Below are positions 1-9,011 of a DNA stretch of 64,000 nt, piece after piece. A program made the position numbers and the translations under genes. The notes beneath the pieces were generated by a model. The model had not been told where the DNA came from. It saw only the letters and a list, made by a program, of their open reading frames with translations, and ran no database searches. Within the stretch, counting starts at the first letter, position 1; each line of letters begins with the position of its first letter. Source of the DNA: Pelagibius marinus (GTDB lineage Bacteria; Pseudomonadota; Alphaproteobacteria; Kiloniellales; Kiloniellaceae); contig NZ_JACSDK010000016.1 in NCBI RefSeq assembly GCF_014925385.1, forward strand, positions 124,001 to 188,000, given 5' to 3'.

Positions 1-288
1 AAGAATGCCCTGGTGAAGCAGTACGAGCGCCTCTTCGAGATGGAAGACGTCCGCCTGGAGTTCACCGAGGACGCCTTGCGCGCGATTTCGGGCAAGGCCA
101 TTGCGCGTAAGACGGGGGCCCGTGGCCTGCGCTCCATCATGGAGAGCATCCTGCTGGATCCCATGTATGACCTGCCTGGTTTGGAGAATGTCGAGGAGAT
201 CGTCATCAACCGCGAGGTCGTCGATGGGCGCGCCAAACCGCTGTACATCTATACCGATCGCCGCGAAGACTTGGGAACGAGCGCTTAA
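1..288 (+). CDS. clpX: ATP-dependent Clp protease ATP-binding subunit ClpX, C-terminal part
   Basis: The open frame enters from the left edge in frame 1 and ends at TAA 286-288, so only about 95 C-terminal residues are present. The stretch [15 protein letters not shown] followed by [10 protein letters not shown] is the typical end of the ClpX AAA+ small domain (sensor-2 region). ClpX unfolds tagged substrates and feeds them to the ClpP protease in the cytoplasm. The next gene on the same strand is lon, 171 bases downstream, which is the usual alphaproteobacterial clpP-clpX-lon-hup order. The start lies outside the window. No terminator is obvious between clpX and lon, so some read-through is possible. 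Confidence 0.93.
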   Translation, partial: KNALVKQYERLFEMEDVRLEFTEDALRAISGKAIARKTGARGLRSIMESILLDPMYDLPGLENVEEIVINREVVDGRAKPLYIYTDRREDLGTSA

Positions 289-331
289 TCGCTTGTTTTA
301 CAATCACAGATTGCAGGGTCCGTCAGGGGGC

Positions 332-360
332 CTTGAAGTCCGTGCGAGAATCTACAATTT
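332..360 (+). promoter_or_regulatory. candidate heat-shock (RpoH-type) promoter of lon
   Basis: CTTGAA at 332-337 is followed 14 bases later by CTACAATTT at 352-360. The first element matches the -35 box of RpoH promoters, and lon is a classical heat-shock gene. The second box is only a partial match, and the spacing does not suit a housekeeping promoter, so the call rests mostly on position and gene identity. Confidence 0.27.
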
Positions 361-459
361 TTAAATACGAACCCGGTATTCTGGGGCGTCCTGATCTACG
401 GGCGTCCGTCGTTTCTCGCCTGCACACGGTAAACGCCCCTCAGTTTCATACGAGGTAAT

Positions 460-2871
460 ATGTTGGAACTTGCTCGCGGTAACCTCTTCCCGGTGCTGCC
501 TCTGCGCGACATCGTGGTTTTCCCGCACATGATCGTGCCGCTCTTCGTCGGCCGCGATAAGTCGGTGCGCGCCCTCGAAGACGTGATGAAGGACGACAAG
601 CAGATCCTCCTGGTCACGCAGAAGAACGCCGCCCAGGACGATCCGACGCCGGCCGACATCTACTCCGTCGGCACCATCGGCACCGTGCTGCAGCTGCTGA
701 AGCTGCCCGACGGGACCGTGAAGGTCCTGGTCGAGGGCGGCCAGCGCGCGCGCATCAACAAGTACGCCGACACCGAGGACTTCTTCCAGGCCTACGCCGA
801 GCCGATCGAGGATGACGCCGGCGACGACCGGGAACTCGATGCCTTGGCGCGCACGGTGGTCTCGCAGTTCGAGCAGTACATCAAGCTGAACAAGAAGATC
901 CCGCCGGAGGTACTGGTCTCGATCAACCAGATCGACGACTTCTCGAAGCTGGCCGACACGGTTGCCTCGCACCTGGCGCTGAAGATTCCCGAGAAGCAGG
1001 AACTGCTGGAAAGCGAAACCGTCAGTGACCGCCTCGAGAAGGTCTACGCCTTCATGGAAGGCGAGATCGGCGTGCTGCAGGTCGAAAAGCGCATCCGCAA
1101 CCGCGTGAAGCGCCAGATGGAGAAGACCCAGCGCGAGTATTATCTGAACGAGCAGCTGAAGGCGATCCAGAAGGAGCTTGGCGAAGGCGAGGACGGCCGC
1201 GACGAACTGGCCGAGCTGGAAGAGCGCATCAAGGCAACCAAGCTGACCAAGGAAGCTTCCGAAAAGGCGCTGGCGGAGCTGAAGAAGCTGCGCTCCATGA
1301 GCCCGATGTCGGCCGAAGCCACCGTGGTGCGCAACTATCTGGACTGGATCCTCTCGATCCCCTGGAAGAAGCGCACCAAGATCAAGCGCGACATCAAGCA
1401 CGCGCAGGAGATTCTGGATGCCGACCACTATGGCCTGGAGAAGGTCAAGGAGCGCATCCTCGAATACCTCGCCGTGCAGCAGCGCATGAAGAAGGTGAAG
1501 GGCCCGATCCTCTGCCTTGTCGGACCGCCGGGCGTCGGCAAGACCTCGCTCGGCAAGTCGATCGCCAGGGCGACGGGACGCAACTTCGTGCGCATGAGCC
1601 TCGGCGGCGTGCGTGACGAAGCCGAGGTGCGCGGTCACCGCCGCACCTACATCGGCTCGATGCCCGGCAAGGTCATCCAGTCGATGAAGAAGGCCAAGTC
1701 GTCGAACCCGCTGTTCCTGCTGGACGAGATCGACAAGCTCGGCGCCGACTGGCGCGGCGATCCTTCCTCGGCGCTGCTCGAGGTGCTGGACCCGGAGCAG
1801 AACAGCAACTTCAACGACCACTACCTGGAGGTCGACTACGACCTCTCGGACGTGATGTTCGTGACCACGGCCAACACGCTGCGCATGCCCGGGCCGCTGC
1901 TCGACCGCATGGAGGTGATCCGCATCCCCGGCTATACCGAGGACGAGAAGGTGCAGATCGCCCAGCGCTACCTGATCCCGAAGCAGATGAAGGATCACGG
2001 CGTGAAGGAGAACGAGTGGTCGATCTCCGAGTCGGCGCTGCGCGACATGATCCGCCTCTACACCCGCGAGGCCGGGGTGCGTAACCTGGAACGCGAGCTG
2101 GCCAACCTGGTCCGCAAGGCGGTCAAGGAGATCGCGCTCGGCAAGTCCGAGACCGTGAAGGTGGACCGCCGCAATATCGACAAGTATGCCGGTGTCGCCC
2201 GCTATCGCTACGGCGAGGCGGAACTGGAGGACTTGGTCGGCGTTTCCACCGGCCTGGCCTGGACCGAAGTCGGCGGCGAGATCCTCTCGATCGAAGCGGT
2301 GATGCTGCCGGGCAAGGGCAAGGTGACCTCTACCGGCAAGCTGGGTGACGTCATGAAGGAGTCGATCCAGGCGGCCGAGTCCTTCGTGAAGAGCCGCGCC
2401 ATCACCTACGGGATCAAGCCGACGCTCTTCGAGCGGCGTGACATCCACGTCCACGTGCCCGAGGGGGCGACACCGAAGGACGGTCCGTCGGCCGGCATTG
2501 CCATGGTGACGGCGATCGTCTCCGTGCTGACCCAGAACCCGGTGCGCCGCGATGTGGCGATGACCGGCGAGGTGACGCTGCGCGGGCGCGTGCTGCCCAT
2601 CGGCGGACTGAAGGAAAAGCTTCTCGCGGCGCTGCGGGCCGGCATCAAGACGGTGCTGATCCCGGAGGAGAACGAGAAGGATCTCGCCGACATTCCGGAC
2701 AACGTAAAGCGCAAGATGGACATCGTTCCGGTTTCAAATTGCGACGAAGTGTTGGCGCGTGCGCTGGTCAATGAACTGACCCCGATCGAGTGGAACGAAT
2801 CGGATGAGGACGTGCAAACGACTCGGGCGCCGCAAGGTGAAGACGCACCGCCGGGTGTGCTGACCCACTAA
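460..2871 (+). CDS. lon: ATP-dependent endopeptidase Lon (La)
   Basis: An 803-residue cytoplasmic serine protease with all three Lon parts. The N-terminal substrate-binding domain starts LFPVLPLRDIVVFP. The AAA+ module has Walker A GPPGVGKT at residues 355-362 and Walker B FLLDEIDK. The protease domain has the catalytic Ser677 in PKDGPSAG and Lys720 in GGLKEKLLAA, the same spacing as the Ser/Lys dyad of the E. coli enzyme. It degrades misfolded and some regulatory proteins. ATG at 460 is supported by CGAGGT at 451-456. The last ~25 residues are a polar, acidic tail. It lies between clpX and hupB and is probably monocistronic, with a terminator just downstream. Confidence 0.98.
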   Translation: MLELARGNLFPVLPLRDIVVFPHMIVPLFVGRDKSVRALEDVMKDDKQILLVTQKNAAQDDPTPADIYSVGTIGTVLQLLKLPDGTVKVLVEGGQRARINKYADTEDFFQAYAEPIEDDAGDDRELDALARTVVSQFEQYIKLNKKIPPEVLVSINQIDDFSKLADTVASHLALKIPEKQELLESETVSDRLEKVYAFMEGEIGVLQVEKRIRNRVKRQMEKTQREYYLNEQLKAIQKELGEGEDGRDELAELEERIKATKLTKEASEKALAELKKLRSMSPMSAEATVVRNYLDWILSIPWKKRTKIKRDIKHAQEILDADHYGLEKVKERILEYLAVQQRMKKVKGPILCLVGPPGVGKTSLGKSIARATGRNFVRMSLGGVRDEAEVRGHRRTYIGSMPGKVIQSMKKAKSSNPLFLLDEIDKLGADWRGDPSSALLEVLDPEQNSNFNDHYLEVDYDLSDVMFVTTANTLRMPGPLLDRMEVIRIPGYTEDEKVQIAQRYLIPKQMKDHGVKENEWSISESALRDMIRLYTREAGVRNLERELANLVRKAVKEIALGKSETVKVDRRNIDKYAGVARYRYGEAELEDLVGVSTGLAWTEVGGEILSIEAVMLPGKGKVTSTGKLGDVMKESIQAAESFVKSRAITYGIKPTLFERRDIHVHVPEGATPKDGPSAGIAMVTAIVSVLTQNPVRRDVAMTGEVTLRGRVLPIGGLKEKLLAALRAGIKTVLIPEENEKDLADIPDNVKRKMDIVPVSNCDEVLARALVNELTPIEWNESDEDVQTTRAPQGEDAPPGVLTH

Positions 2872-2911
2872 TCGGAAACGCGTATTCTTCGATTCGTTTT
2901 GGGAATGCAGG

Positions 2912-2950
2912 GGGTCTTTAGCCTGAAAATGGCTAAAACCCTTGCTTTTC
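2912..2950 (+). terminator. Rho-independent terminator after lon
   Basis: GGGTCTTTAGCC (2912-2923) pairs with GGCTAAAACCC (2931-2941) across a 7-base loop, with one bulged base. The T-rich TTGCTTTTC follows. It lies 41 bases after the lon stop and just before the hupB promoter. Confidence 0.6.
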
Positions 2951-2963
2951 CGCCCTTCTCACG

Positions 2964-2993
2964 TTGACGCCCCTGAATAGCGCGATCTACAAT
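2964..2993 (+). promoter_or_regulatory. sigma-70 type promoter of hupB
   Basis: TTGACG at 2964-2969 and TACAAT at 2988-2993 are separated by 18 bases, a close match to housekeeping consensus. It predicts transcription from about position 3000 and a leader of about 65 bases before the hupB start. A highly expressed HU gene is expected to have a strong promoter of its own. Confidence 0.68.
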
Positions 2994-3065
2994 TCGCACC
3001 TCCTCGGAGCGGTTTCTTTATCTCTCTGCACATCCTATTCCCTACTGTTAGGAGGGGGGTTAAAC

Positions 3066-3338
3066 GTGAATAAAAATGATCTGGTAGCAGTCGTCGCAGA
3101 CAAGACCGGTCTGTCGAAAGCCGACGCCACAAAGGCCGTTGATGGCGTCTTCGACGCGATCACCGATTCTTTGAAGTCGGGCACCGAGGTTCGCCTCGTT
3201 GGTTTCGGCACCTTCAATGTCACCCGGCGCGCTGCTTCCGAAGGCCGCAATCCCCGCACGGGTGAGCGGATTCAAATCCCCGCGTCCAACCAGCCGAAGT
3301 TCAAGGCGGGCAAGGGGCTCAAAGACGCCGTCAACTGA
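3066..3338 (+). CDS. hupB: DNA-binding protein HU
   Basis: A 90-residue histone-like protein that bends and compacts DNA in the nucleoid. It starts NKNDLVAVVADKTGLSKADA, contains the HU signature VGFGTFNV, and has the DNA-gripping arm motif GRNPRTGERIQIPA with the conserved proline. I chose the GTG start at 3066 because TAGGAGG (3049-3055) lies about 10 bases upstream and because the family begins at this residue. A longer in-frame reading from TTG 2964 would start inside the promoter and add 34 non-conserved residues. It follows lon, as in most alphaproteobacteria, and is flanked by its own promoter and terminator. Confidence 0.97.
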   Translation: MNKNDLVAVVADKTGLSKADATKAVDGVFDAITDSLKSGTEVRLVGFGTFNVTRRAASEGRNPRTGERIQIPASNQPKFKAGKGLKDAVN

Positions 3339-3364
3339 CGCTCGAAGCCTTCTGCTTCTCAAAC

Positions 3365-3405
3365 CCGGCCGCCCCGTTGATTCGGAGGCGGCCGGTGCTA
3401 TTTTT
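3365..3405 (+). terminator. Rho-independent terminator after hupB
   Basis: A perfect 9-bp stem CCGGCCGCC (3365-3373) / GGCGGCCGG (3387-3395) has an inner CCG/CGG extension. It is followed by TGCTA and five T's (3401-3405). It lies 26 bases past the hupB stop. Confidence 0.8.
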
Positions 3406-3437
3406 AGAAGTCGGTATTTACCTGGTGAAGTCCCTCC

Positions 3438-3513
3438 GGGCGGTTAGCTCAGCTGGCAGAGCATCGCGTTTACACCGCGAGTGTCGGCGGTTCGATCCCG
3501 TCACCGCCCACCA
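3438..3513 (+). tRNA. tRNA-Val (anticodon TAC)
   Basis: Full cloverleaf of 76 bases. The acceptor stem GGGCGGT/ACCGCCC is perfect over 7 bp. The D arm contains TTAGCTCAGCTGGCAGAGC, and the anticodon stem TCGCG/CGCGA encloses loop TTTACAC with anticodon TAC, which reads GUA and other valine codons. The T arm GGCGGTTCGATCCCGTC is present and CCA is genome-encoded (3511-3513). No clean promoter is visible between the hupB terminator and this gene, so it may be fed by read-through. Confidence 0.97.
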
Positions 3514-3537
3514 TCCCCCTCGGGCATCCCCCTCGGG
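3512..3537 (+). repeat. 13-bp tandem duplication at the tRNA-Val 3' end
   Basis: CATCCCCCTCGGG occurs twice head to tail, at 3512-3524 and 3525-3537. The first copy begins inside the encoded CCA of tRNA-Val. It looks like a slippage or duplication event and has no evident function. Confidence 0.7.
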
Positions 3538-3750
3538 CCGGCCCGCAGCGCCGTGAGGGCAGGGGACGGCCCTCACCCCACAGCCTGGCAGCTTCGGGCG
3601 GCCGAGACCTCTCAGCGGGCGCCGCAGGCCCCTCGGGGCCGGGCGGCGGGCGGTCTTTCCTTGCCCTTAAGCATTCCATGGGATAGTGGCCCCTTGCCGG
3701 CCCAGGCGGCCCCCCTAGGCCCTCGAAAGCCGGGGCGGGGGCCCCGGCGG

Positions 3751-3768
3751 CCCGCGGGAAGCCGCGGG
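3751..3768. repeat. dispersed palindrome, copy 1
   Basis: CCCGCGGGAAGCCGCGGG forms a perfect 7-bp stem with a GAAG loop. An almost identical 18-mer, differing only at two loop bases, lies at 39960-39977 upstream of rseP. Both copies are intergenic, as for REP-like elements, but two copies are too few to define a family. Confidence 0.4.
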
Positions 3769-3812
3769 ATGCCTGGGGATAAAAAAAGCGGTCCTCCGTA
3801 CCTTGGCACCGC

Positions 3813-3841
3813 TTGACACCCTGGGGGTGGTGGAGTACATC
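3813..3841 (+). promoter_or_regulatory. promoter of tRNA-Asp
   Basis: TTGACA at 3813-3818 is a perfect -35 box. It is followed after 17 bases by TACATC at 3836-3841, and the mature tRNA starts 17 bases later, which suits a stable-RNA promoter with a very short leader. Confidence 0.78.
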
Positions 3842-3857
3842 ACCGCCTCCCGGATAC

Positions 3858-3935
<78 letters not shown>

Positions 3936-4338
3936 TTTCCCCTTCTGAAGACTTTCCTGACCCTGCTGCGTCCAGCCCCCCAAGGGGGCCTGGCCCGCTC
4001 GCCGTGCCTCTTGCGGGCGCAGTGGCCTGAATTGTGATCAGGCGGGACGACGACCGGTTCACCGCGCGGACCGGCAATCTACCCCAGCGTCAGTCGCCGG
4101 CGCGGCGGCGGGCGATTTTCCCTCTGGCGGCAAGCGTTTCAAGGGATTGGCGCTTTTCCGCGATTTCCTTCCGCTCTATATTCGGACCCGACGCGAAGCC
4201 GTTGGGTTGCCAGCGATGATTGACCTTGCAATGGCGCATCCCTTGCGGCAGTAAACGCACGCCGGATTGACGTTTCTAGACGGTCGTCCACGCCCGGCAA
4301 AACGACACGCCACGAACGGCGGGTTAGGAGAGTGACGC
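3936..4338. other. spacer between tRNA-Asp and nuoA (nuo leader region)
   Basis: About 400 bases with no protein-coding signal that I trust. A CCCCC-AA-GGGGG hairpin at about 3975-3987 could end the tRNA transcript but lacks a T tract. TATATT at 4177-4182 is a possible -10 box for the nuo operon, with only a poor -35 (TTTTCC, 4154-4159). TTGACC at 4220-4225 and TTGACG at 4267-4272 look like -35 boxes but have no good partner. The nuo promoter is therefore not placed with confidence. Confidence 0.5.
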
Positions 4339-4704
4339 ATGGATGCCTTGTTGGCGGAATATTTGCCGATCCTGATCTTCCTCGGCATCGCGATCGGACT
4401 CTCGGTGGTCATCGTAGCCGCCTCCTACATCGTCGCGCGGCAGCGCCCCGACTCGGAAAAAGTCTCGTCCTACGAGTGCGGCTTTGAAGCCTTCGACGAC
4501 GCCCGCAGCCGCTTCGACGTCCGTTTCTACCTGGTCGCCATCCTTTTCATCATCTTCGACCTGGAGGTCGCCTTCCTCTTCCCCTGGGCCGTGGCCCTGG
4601 GCGACATCGGGGTCTTCGGCTTCTGGTCGATGGTGATCTTCCTCGGGATCCTGACCGTCGGCTTCGTCTACGAATGGAAGAAGGGGGCGCTGGAATGGGA
4701 GTAG
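4339..4704 (+). CDS. nuoA: NADH-quinone oxidoreductase subunit A
   Basis: First gene of the complex I operon: 121 residues and three membrane helices (about 9-31, 62-82, 90-112). The conserved loop SSYECGFE with Cys47 sits between helices 1 and 2, and the acidic pair Asp74/Glu76 lies in helix 2 ([14 protein letters not shown]). NuoA belongs to the membrane arm beside NuoH and NuoJ, near the quinone site. TAGGAGAG about 7 bases upstream of the ATG is a good ribosome site. Its end overlaps the nuoB start by 10 bases, indicating coupled translation. Confidence 0.97.
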   Translation: MDALLAEYLPILIFLGIAIGLSVVIVAASYIVARQRPDSEKVSSYECGFEAFDDARSRFDVRFYLVAILFIIFDLEVAFLFPWAVALGDIGVFGFWSMVIFLGILTVGFVYEWKKGALEWE

Positions 4705-5243
4705 ACACCCTGCAGAACACGGGCGCGCCGCTGCCCCCGGGTGAGCAGCAGGACGCGGTGCTGAGCCGCGTGGCCACGGAGATCTCCGACAAGGGCTTCG
4801 TGATCGCGCAGATGGACAAGCTGGCGGCCTGGGCCCAGTGCGGCTCGCTGTGGCCGATGACCTTCGGCCTGGCCTGCTGCGCCGTCGAGATGATGCACAC
4901 CGCTTGCAGCCGCTACGACCTGGACCGCTTCGGCATGGTCTTCCGCCCCAGCCCGCGCCAGTCCGACGTGATGATCGTCGCCGGCACCCTGACCAACAAG
5001 ATGGCGCCGGCCCTGCGCAAGGTCTACGACCAGATGCCGGAACCGCGCTGGGTCATCTCCATGGGGTCCTGCGCCAACGGCGGCGGCTACTACCACTATT
5101 CCTATTCCGTCGTGCGCGGCTGTGACCGCATCGTGCCGGTGGACATCTACGTCCCCGGCTGCCCGCCGACGGCGGAGGCGCTGCTCTACGGCGTCATCCA
5201 GCTCCAAAAGAAGATCAAGCGGAGCGCGGCCCTTGCGCGTTGA
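4695..5243 (+). CDS. nuoB: NADH-quinone oxidoreductase subunit B
   Basis: This subunit holds iron-sulfur cluster N2, which passes electrons to quinone. The ligands are visible: Cys61-Cys62 in [10 protein letters not shown], Cys126 in GSCANGG and Cys156 in [13 protein letters not shown]. The ATG at 4695 gives 182 residues. Another in-frame ATG at 4674 would add seven residues and lie deeper inside nuoA, so I prefer the inner start with AAGGGGG upstream. It is a peripheral subunit at the junction with the membrane arm. The next gene, nuoC, follows after 39 bases. Confidence 0.97.
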   Translation: MGVDTLQNTGAPLPPGEQQDAVLSRVATEISDKGFVIAQMDKLAAWAQCGSLWPMTFGLACCAVEMMHTACSRYDLDRFGMVFRPSPRQSDVMIVAGTLTNKMAPALRKVYDQMPEPRWVISMGSCANGGGYYHYSYSVVRGCDRIVPVDIYVPGCPPTAEALLYGVIQLQKKIKRSAALAR

Positions 5244-5282
5244 TCGCTTGCTGCCTGTGGCACAGGGATAATCGGAAGTTCG

Positions 5283-5918
5283 ATGAACGAAGCGCTGCGA
5301 GACCTTGGCGACTTTCTCGACGCGGCAATCGGTGACGATCTGCTGGGCGTCGACATCGCCTACGACCAACTGAACCTGCACGTCAAACGGGACGCGATCA
5401 TCAAGGTCCTGACCTTGCTGCGCGACGACCAGAACTGCCAGTTCAAGCAACTGGTCGACGTGACCGCGGTGGACCACCCCGACCAGGCCGAGCGCTTCGA
5501 GGTCGTCTACAACATGCTCTCGCTGAAGCTGAACCAGCGCATCCGCGTGAAGCTCACCACCGACGAGCGCACGCCGGTCGCCTCGGCCTGCGGCGTCTTC
5601 TCTTCGGCCATCTGGCTGGAGCGCGAAGTCTGGGACATGTTCGGCATTTTCTTCTCCGACCACCCCGACCTGCGCCGCATCCTTACCGACTACGGTTTCG
5701 AGGGGCACCCGCTGCGCAAGGACTTCCCGCTGACCGGCTTCAAGGAAGTGCGCTACGACGAAGAGCAGAAGCGGGTGGTCTACGAGCCGGTGAAGCTGAC
5801 CCAGGAGTTCCGCCGCTTCGACTTCATGAGCCCCTGGGAAGGCATGCTGCGGCTGCCGGGCGACGAGAAGGCCGAGCCGGCGGCGGGTGAAGCCAAGAGC
5901 GAGGGGAGTGGCGCCTGA
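5283..5918 (+). CDS. nuoC: NADH-quinone oxidoreductase subunit C
   Basis: A 211-residue peripheral-arm subunit (30-kDa type). The family signature [20 protein letters not shown] is followed by [16 protein letters not shown]. It is a separate polypeptide from NuoD, unlike the fused NuoCD of enterobacteria, as expected in alphaproteobacteria. The C-terminal ~35 residues (after [12 protein letters not shown]) are a charged, Ala/Glu-rich tail. The stop TGA at 5916-5918 shares a base with the nuoD ATG. Confidence 0.97.
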   Translation: MNEALRDLGDFLDAAIGDDLLGVDIAYDQLNLHVKRDAIIKVLTLLRDDQNCQFKQLVDVTAVDHPDQAERFEVVYNMLSLKLNQRIRVKLTTDERTPVASACGVFSSAIWLEREVWDMFGIFFSDHPDLRRILTDYGFEGHPLRKDFPLTGFKEVRYDEEQKRVVYEPVKLTQEFRRFDFMSPWEGMLRLPGDEKAEPAAGEAKSEGSGA

Positions 5919-7096
5919 TGCCCGAGGTACAGATCAAACCGCTGACCCTCAACTTCGGTCCGCAGCACCCGGCCGCCCACGGCGTGCTGCGCCTGGTGCT
6001 GGAGATGGACGGCGAGGTGATCGAGCGCGCCGACCCGCACATCGGCCTGCTGCACCGGGGCACCGAGAAGCTCATCGAGTACAAGACCTACCTGCAGGCG
6101 GTACCCTATTTCGACCGCCTGGACTACGTGGCGCCGATGAACCAGGAGCACGCCTTTGCCCTGGCCGTGGAGCGCCTGCTCGGCATCGAGGTGCCCAAGC
6201 GCGGCCAGTACATCCGCGTGCTCTACTGCGAGATCGGGCGCATCCTCAACCACCTGCTGAACATCACCACCTTCGCCATCGACGTCGGTGCCATGACGCC
6301 GATCCTCTGGGGCTTCGAAGAGCGTGAGAAACTCATGGAGTTCTACGAGCGGGCCTGCGGGGCGCGGCTGCACGCCGCCTACTTCCGCCCGGGCGGGGTG
6401 CACCAGGACCTGCCGGCCGGCCTGCTGGAGGACATCGCGACCTTCTGCGAGACCTTTCCGAAGGTCATCGACGATATGGAAGGACTGCTGACCGAGAACC
6501 GCATCTTCCGCCAACGCACCGTCGACATCGGCGTGGTGAGCAAGGAGGAGGCCAACGACTGGGGCTTCTCGGGTCCGATGCTGCGCGGCTCGGGCGTTCC
6601 CTGGGACCTGCGCAAGTCGCAGCCCTACGACTGCTACGAGGAGCTGGAGTTCGACATTCCCGTCGGTAAGAACGGCGACTGCTTCGACCGCTACCTCGTG
6701 CGCATCGAAGAGATGCGCCAGAGCCTGCACATCATGAAGCAGTGCATCGAAAAGATGCCGGGCGGAGCGGTACAGGTCGCCGATCACAAGATCACGCCGC
6801 CCAAGCGCGGCGACATGAAGCGCTCGATGGAAGCCCTGATCCACCACTTCAAGCTCTATACCGAGGGCTACCACGTGCCGCCGGGCGACACCTACGCCGC
6901 GGTCGAGGCGCCCAAGGGCGAGTTCGCGGTCTACCTGGTGGCCGACGGCGGCAACCGGCCCTACCGCTGCAAGATCCGCGCACCGGGCTTCCTGCACCTG
7001 GCGGCCATGGACTACATGTGCCGCGGCCACATGCTGGCGGACAGCGTCGCCATCCTGGGCTCAATGGATATCGTCTTCGGGGAAGTGGACCGATGA
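5918..7096 (+). CDS. nuoD: NADH-quinone oxidoreductase subunit D
   Basis: 392 residues, the 49-kDa subunit that forms most of the quinone-binding pocket together with NuoB. It shows the expected N-terminal [14 protein letters not shown] with the two pocket histidines, [11 protein letters not shown], and the C-terminal DIVFGEVDR. It is related to the large subunit of NiFe hydrogenases but lacks the metal-binding cysteines. It overlaps nuoC and nuoE by ATGA junctions at both ends. Confidence 0.98.
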   Translation: MPEVQIKPLTLNFGPQHPAAHGVLRLVLEMDGEVIERADPHIGLLHRGTEKLIEYKTYLQAVPYFDRLDYVAPMNQEHAFALAVERLLGIEVPKRGQYIRVLYCEIGRILNHLLNITTFAIDVGAMTPILWGFEEREKLMEFYERACGARLHAAYFRPGGVHQDLPAGLLEDIATFCETFPKVIDDMEGLLTENRIFRQRTVDIGVVSKEEANDWGFSGPMLRGSGVPWDLRKSQPYDCYEELEFDIPVGKNGDCFDRYLVRIEEMRQSLHIMKQCIEKMPGGAVQVADHKITPPKRGDMKRSMEALIHHFKLYTEGYHVPPGDTYAAVEAPKGEFAVYLVADGGNRPYRCKIRAPGFLHLAAMDYMCRGHMLADSVAILGSMDIVFGEVDR

Positions 7097-7713
7097 AGAT
7101 CAGCAGTTACCCCGAGCCGCAGAGCGAAGGCTTCAGCTTCACGGCGGAGAACGAGGCGCGGGCCAAGACCATCTGCGCGCGCTATCCGGAAGACCGCCGG
7201 GCCAGCGCCACCATCGCGCTGCTCGACCTGGCGCAGCGCCAGAACGACGGCTGGCTGTCGCGCGAGGCCATCGAGTTCGTCGCCCAGTACCTGGAGGTCG
7301 CCCCGATCCGCGTCTACGAGGTCGCGTCGTTCTATACGATGTTCAACCTGAAGCCGGTCGGGAAGCACTTCATACAGGTCTGTCGCACTACGCCCTGCTG
7401 GCTGCGCGGCTCCGACGGCATCACCAACGCCTGCAAGAAGAAGCTGGGCGTTGGCATCGGCGAGGTCACCGAAGACGGCATGTTCAGCATCATCGAGGTG
7501 GAATGCCTGGGCGCCTGCGCCAACGCGCCGATGGTGCAGATCAACGACCACTACTACGAAGACCTGACGCCCCAGCGCATGGAAGAGATCATCGACGAGT
7601 TGCGCGCCGGCGAAGCGGTCAAGGTCGGATCGCAGACCGGGCGCCTGGCCTCGGCGCCGGAAGGCGGCCCGCAGACGCTGCTGGAAGTCGTCAAGTCGGG
7701 GGAGGGCGACTAG
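7093..7713 (+). CDS. nuoE: NADH-quinone oxidoreductase subunit E
   Basis: 206 residues, a thioredoxin-like 24-kDa subunit carrying the [2Fe-2S] cluster N1a. Ligands are Cys97 and Cys102 (CRTTPC) plus Cys138 and Cys142 (CLGAC). The ATG at 7093 overlaps the nuoD stop (ATGA); a longer in-frame reading into nuoD has no support from the family length. After the conserved core (about 160 residues) there is a polar C-terminal extension, common in alphaproteobacteria. The nuoF ATG follows the stop directly. Confidence 0.97.
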   Translation: MKISSYPEPQSEGFSFTAENEARAKTICARYPEDRRASATIALLDLAQRQNDGWLSREAIEFVAQYLEVAPIRVYEVASFYTMFNLKPVGKHFIQVCRTTPCWLRGSDGITNACKKKLGVGIGEVTEDGMFSIIEVECLGACANAPMVQINDHYYEDLTPQRMEEIIDELRAGEAVKVGSQTGRLASAPEGGPQTLLEVVKSGEGD

Positions 7714-9000
7714 ATGCTGCAGGACAAGGACCGCATCTTCACCAACCTCTACGGCCAGGACGACTGGGCCCTGGCCGGCGCCAAGCGGCGCGGAGTCTGG
7801 GACAACACCAAGGCCCTCTTGGAACTGGGCCGCGAGAACATCGTCGAGCAGATCAAGGAATCGGGCCTGCGCGGGCGCGGCGGCGCCGGCTTTCCGACCG
7901 GCCTCAAGTGGTCCTTCATGCCCAAGGACCGCGGCGACCGCCCAGCCTACCTGGTGGTCAACGCCGACGAGTCCGAGCCGGGCTCCTGCAAGGACCGGGA
8001 GATCCTGCGCAACGATCCGCACCGCCTGCTGGAAGGCTGCCTGGTGGCGGGTTTCGCCATGGGCGCTTCGGCCTGCTACATCTACATCCGCGGCGAGTAC
8101 TATCACGAGAGTTCGCAGATCCAGAAGGCGATCGACGAGGCCTATGACGCGGGGCTCATCGGTAAGAACGCCTGCGGCAGCGGTTACGACTATGAGATCT
8201 ACCTGCGCCGTGGCGCCGGCGCCTATATCTGTGGCGAGGAAACCGCGCTGCTGGAGAGCCTGGAAGGCAAGAAGGGCCAGCCGCGCCTGAAGCCGCCCTT
8301 CCCGGCGGCCTGCGGCCTTTACGGCTGCCCGACCACCATCAACAACGTCGAGACCATCGCCGTCACGCCGGAAATCCTGCGCCGCGGCGTTTCCTGGTGG
8401 AGCGGCTTCGGCCGGCCCAACAACACCGGCACCAAGATCTTCTCGATCTCCGGTCACGTGAACAAGCCGCTGAACGTGGAAGAGGAGATGAGCATCCCCT
8501 TGAAGGAACTCATCGAAAAGCACGCCGGCGGCGTCATCGGCGGCTGGGACAACCTGCTGGCGGTGATCCCGGGCGGCTCCTCGGTGCCCTGCCTGCCGGC
8601 CTCGACCTGCTCGAACATCCTCATGGACTTCGACTCGCTGCGCGAGGCGCAGTCGGGCCTCGGCACCGCGGCGGTCATCGTCATGGACAAGTCCACGGAT
8701 ATCGTCGAGGCCATCGCCCGGCTGTCGCATTTCTACATGCACGAGAGCTGCGGCCAGTGCACGCCCTGCCGCGAAGGCACGGGTTGGATGTACCGGGTGA
8801 TGACCCGCCTGGTGCGCGGCGAGGCGGAGCTGGAAGAGATTGATACGCTGCTGGATGTGACCTATCAGGTCGAGGGCCACACCATCTGCGCGCTCGGCGA
8901 TGCGGCGGCCTGGCCGATCCAGGGCCTGCTGCGCCACTTCCGCCCGGAGGTGGAGCGCCGCATCAAGGAGCGCAGGCAGTCCATGGCGGCGGCGGAGTAG
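7714..9000 (+). CDS. nuoF: NADH-quinone oxidoreductase subunit F
   Basis: 428 residues, the 51-kDa subunit that oxidises NADH. It has the nucleotide-binding glycine stretch [16 protein letters not shown], the FMN motif [15 protein letters not shown], and four cysteines for cluster N3: Cys346, Cys349, Cys352 (ESCGQCTPC) and Cys392. It works as a pair with NuoE at the tip of the peripheral arm. It starts directly at the nuoE stop and ends 11 bases before nuoG. Confidence 0.98.
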   Translation: MLQDKDRIFTNLYGQDDWALAGAKRRGVWDNTKALLELGRENIVEQIKESGLRGRGGAGFPTGLKWSFMPKDRGDRPAYLVVNADESEPGSCKDREILRNDPHRLLEGCLVAGFAMGASACYIYIRGEYYHESSQIQKAIDEAYDAGLIGKNACGSGYDYEIYLRRGAGAYICGEETALLESLEGKKGQPRLKPPFPAACGLYGCPTTINNVETIAVTPEILRRGVSWWSGFGRPNNTGTKIFSISGHVNKPLNVEEEMSIPLKELIEKHAGGVIGGWDNLLAVIPGGSSVPCLPASTCSNILMDFDSLREAQSGLGTAAVIVMDKSTDIVEAIARLSHFYMHESCGQCTPCREGTGWMYRVMTRLVRGEAELEEIDTLLDVTYQVEGHTICALGDAAAWPIQGLLRHFRPEVERRIKERRQSMAAAE

Positions 9001-9011
9001 GGGGTTTAGCG

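Larger units (their letters stand above)
3514..3857. other. very GC-rich spacer between tRNA-Val and tRNA-Asp
   Basis: This stretch of 344 bases has no convincing gene: the open frames in it lack ribosome sites and recognisable protein sequence. It holds a short tandem duplication at its left end. It has GC hairpins at 3729-3748 (GCCGGGG/CCCCGGC) and 3751-3768 (CCCGCGG/CCGCGGG). At its right end is a strong promoter for tRNA-Asp. A seven-A run at 3781-3787 follows the hairpins but does not make a terminator on either strand. Confidence 0.7.

Noticed and set aside
361-2454. A ~700-codon open frame antisense to lon
   Set aside because: It mirrors the codon structure of lon, has no recognisable protein motif, and lies fully opposite a certain gene. 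Long antisense frames are expected at this GC content.
3512-3537. Possible integration (att) site at the tRNA-Val 3' end
   Set aside because: The duplicated 13-mer starts at the tRNA end but is an immediate tandem repeat, and no integrase or foreign gene follows.
3481-3816. 111-codon open frame over the tRNA-Val/tRNA-Asp spacer
   Set aside because: It begins inside tRNA-Val and consists of Pro/Arg/Gly-rich low-complexity sequence produced by extreme GC content.
4034-4219. Small open frame upstream of nuoA
   Set aside because: Arg/Ala/Pro-rich product with no ribosome site or family pattern; the area is more likely the untranslated leader and promoter zone of nuo.
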